The position numbers and the translations under genes are program-made. This document shows positions 5,294 through 6,069 of a stretch of DNA of 6,069 nt, piece by piece; within the stretch, counting starts at the first letter, position 1; every line of letters begins with the position of its first letter. The notes beneath the pieces are model-generated. The model made no database searches. It saw only the letters and a list, made by a program, of their open reading frames with translations, and was not told the origin of the DNA. Origin of the DNA: an uncultured Synergistia bacterium (GTDB lineage: Bacteria > Eremiobacterota > SpSt-956 > JAKJGF01); the NCBI GenBank assembly GCA_937888925.1, contig CALARM010000044.1:1-6069 (forward strand), written 5' to 3'.

Positions 5294-6069
5294 CTAAACC
5301 TTTGCAAAGACAATACCGTATATATCATCCATTTTCCTGTAAAAATCCAGTATATTTCCCGGGGAACTCTCAGGAAAATCCTCTTTTAATATAGAGGCCA
5401 TTTCTCTGAATCTTATCCTGCCGGCACTCAGGGTCAGAATTCTTGTTTCAAAAGGATTAAGAAGATATTTTTTACCGAAACGATCCAGTGTTATACATTC
5501 TTCTGACAGTTCATAACTGAAATCGGTTCTCTGAGGGAAATAAGAATCAAAATCTGTTAACTCATGAAAAGTTTTGTATATACCATGATCTTTAAAATTA
5601 AAATATCTTTTAATAGCGGTATTTGAGGAGAGGAGATTATACCAGAGAGCCTGAATGCCTCCTGTTAACATACTGAATATGGCTTCCACCTGTTTTCTCG
5701 GTATATTCATCAGTTCTTCTTCCATAGTAACCATAAGTTCTCTGTCAAAAACCTTCTTGAGTTCAAGTAATTCCCCTCTTTTTAAATGTACCGTCTCGGA
5801 AATACATTCACTTCCTCCGCTGTTGCCTGTTTTCCAGTAAGGTTTTAAGAGAATAATGCCGTATTTTTCAGGATTATCACCTATGGGAGTTCCGGGGAGA
5901 GGTATCAGAAAACCGTCGACTATTCTTATTCTTCCCGGTGCCATTCTGATCAGTTTTTTTGCAAAATTTATGCTTTCTTCCACCGTCTCCCGTGACTCAA
6001 AGGGCCCTCCCAGTATAAATGTAGTGGCTATCTGAAATATATCTTCTTCCACACATTTCTTTACCGTAA
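5294..6069 (-). CDS. Radical SAM enzyme, C-terminal part (probably cobalamin-binding type), 5' end outside window
   Basis: The frame is open from the right edge to a TAG stop at 5296-5294, giving about 258 residues of a longer protein. A GTG at 6052 is not the real start, since the frame continues beyond it and the protein already reads as the middle of a domain. TTFILGGPFESRETVEESINFAKKL followed by IPLPGTPIG, about 35 residues later, matches the last strands and helices of the radical SAM barrel in enzymes related to BchE and other B12-binding methyltransferases or cyclases. The cluster-binding CxxxCxxC and any B12 domain lie outside, so the reaction is unknown. A helical region follows, then a C-terminal segment of about 68 residues resembling PqqD. 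It is co-oriented with the NRPS gene, 271 bp upstream of it, and could modify the peptide or a precursor; this is an inference. Confidence 0.8.
   Translation of the reverse strand, partial: TVKKCVEEDIFQIATTFILGGPFESRETVEESINFAKKLIRMAPGRIRIVDGFLIPLPGTPIGDNPEKYGIILLKPYWKTGNSGGSECISETVHLKRGELLELKKVFDRELMVTMEEELMNIPRKQVEAIFSMLTGGIQALWYNLLSSNTAIKRYFNFKDHGIYKTFHELTDFDSYFPQRTDFSYELSEECITLDRFGKKYLLNPFETRILTLSAGRIRFREMASILKEDFPESSPGNILDFYRKMDDIYGIVFAKV
5297..5500 (-). other. Candidate PqqD-like domain at the C-terminus of the radical SAM protein
   Basis: The last 68 residues include ITLDRFGKKYLLNPFETRIL, then a spacer and FREMASILKEDFPES, ending in DFYRKMDDIYGIVF. The pattern of a short strand pair ending in YLLNP, a helix with RILTL, a helix with EMASILKEDF and a final helix before a short strand recalls PqqD-like winged-helix domains, which bind peptide substrates of radical SAM enzymes. 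This rests on pattern similarity by eye, without an alignment score. Confidence 0.4.

Noticed and set aside
5655..5840. Plus-strand open frame of 61 codons
   Set aside because: It is antisense to the radical SAM gene and has no recognisable motif.
6050..6052. GTG as start codon of the radical SAM gene
   Set aside because: The frame continues upstream to the window edge and the protein already reads as mid-barrel, so the true start is outside.

Overview
The window is AT-rich and holds parts of two genes on the minus strand, in the order radical SAM protein (right), 271-bp spacer, nonribosomal peptide synthetase (NRPS, left). Both genes run off the window. The base composition, the frequent AGA/ATA codons, the strong purine-rich Shine-Dalgarno sequence and a surfactin-synthetase-like first condensation domain suggest a low-GC Firmicute, perhaps a gut or rumen Clostridia-type organism. 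This placement is an inference; nothing here fixes the taxon.

Region by region: 6069-5294 (minus) is the C-terminal part of a radical SAM enzyme, probably of the cobalamin-binding type, ending in what looks like a PqqD-like small domain. 5293-5023 is a spacer with two clusters of 7-bp GTGANNN tandem repeats, one of which folds into a 15-bp hairpin just after the radical SAM stop codon. 5022-1 (minus) is one uninterrupted reading frame of 1674 codons encoding an NRPS with the order C1-A1-T1-C2-A2. The window ends inside A2, at the start of its ATP-binding A3 motif.

The synthetase would load and activate a first amino acid (A1/T1). C1, the very first domain, resembles starter condensation domains that attach a fatty acid, and C2 would then join the first residue to the one activated by A2. 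A lipopeptide product is therefore a reasonable hypothesis. The radical SAM enzyme upstream could modify the peptide or a building block, but the sequence does not prove a functional link.

The most unusual feature is a stretch of about 25 extra codons in A2 (56-130), lying between motifs A2 and A3 and absent from A1. Its DNA consists of a heptamer tandem repeat plus an inverted repeat, and it resembles, in opposite orientation, the repeat after the radical SAM gene. It looks like an intergenic-type repeat that entered the coding sequence in frame without breaking it.
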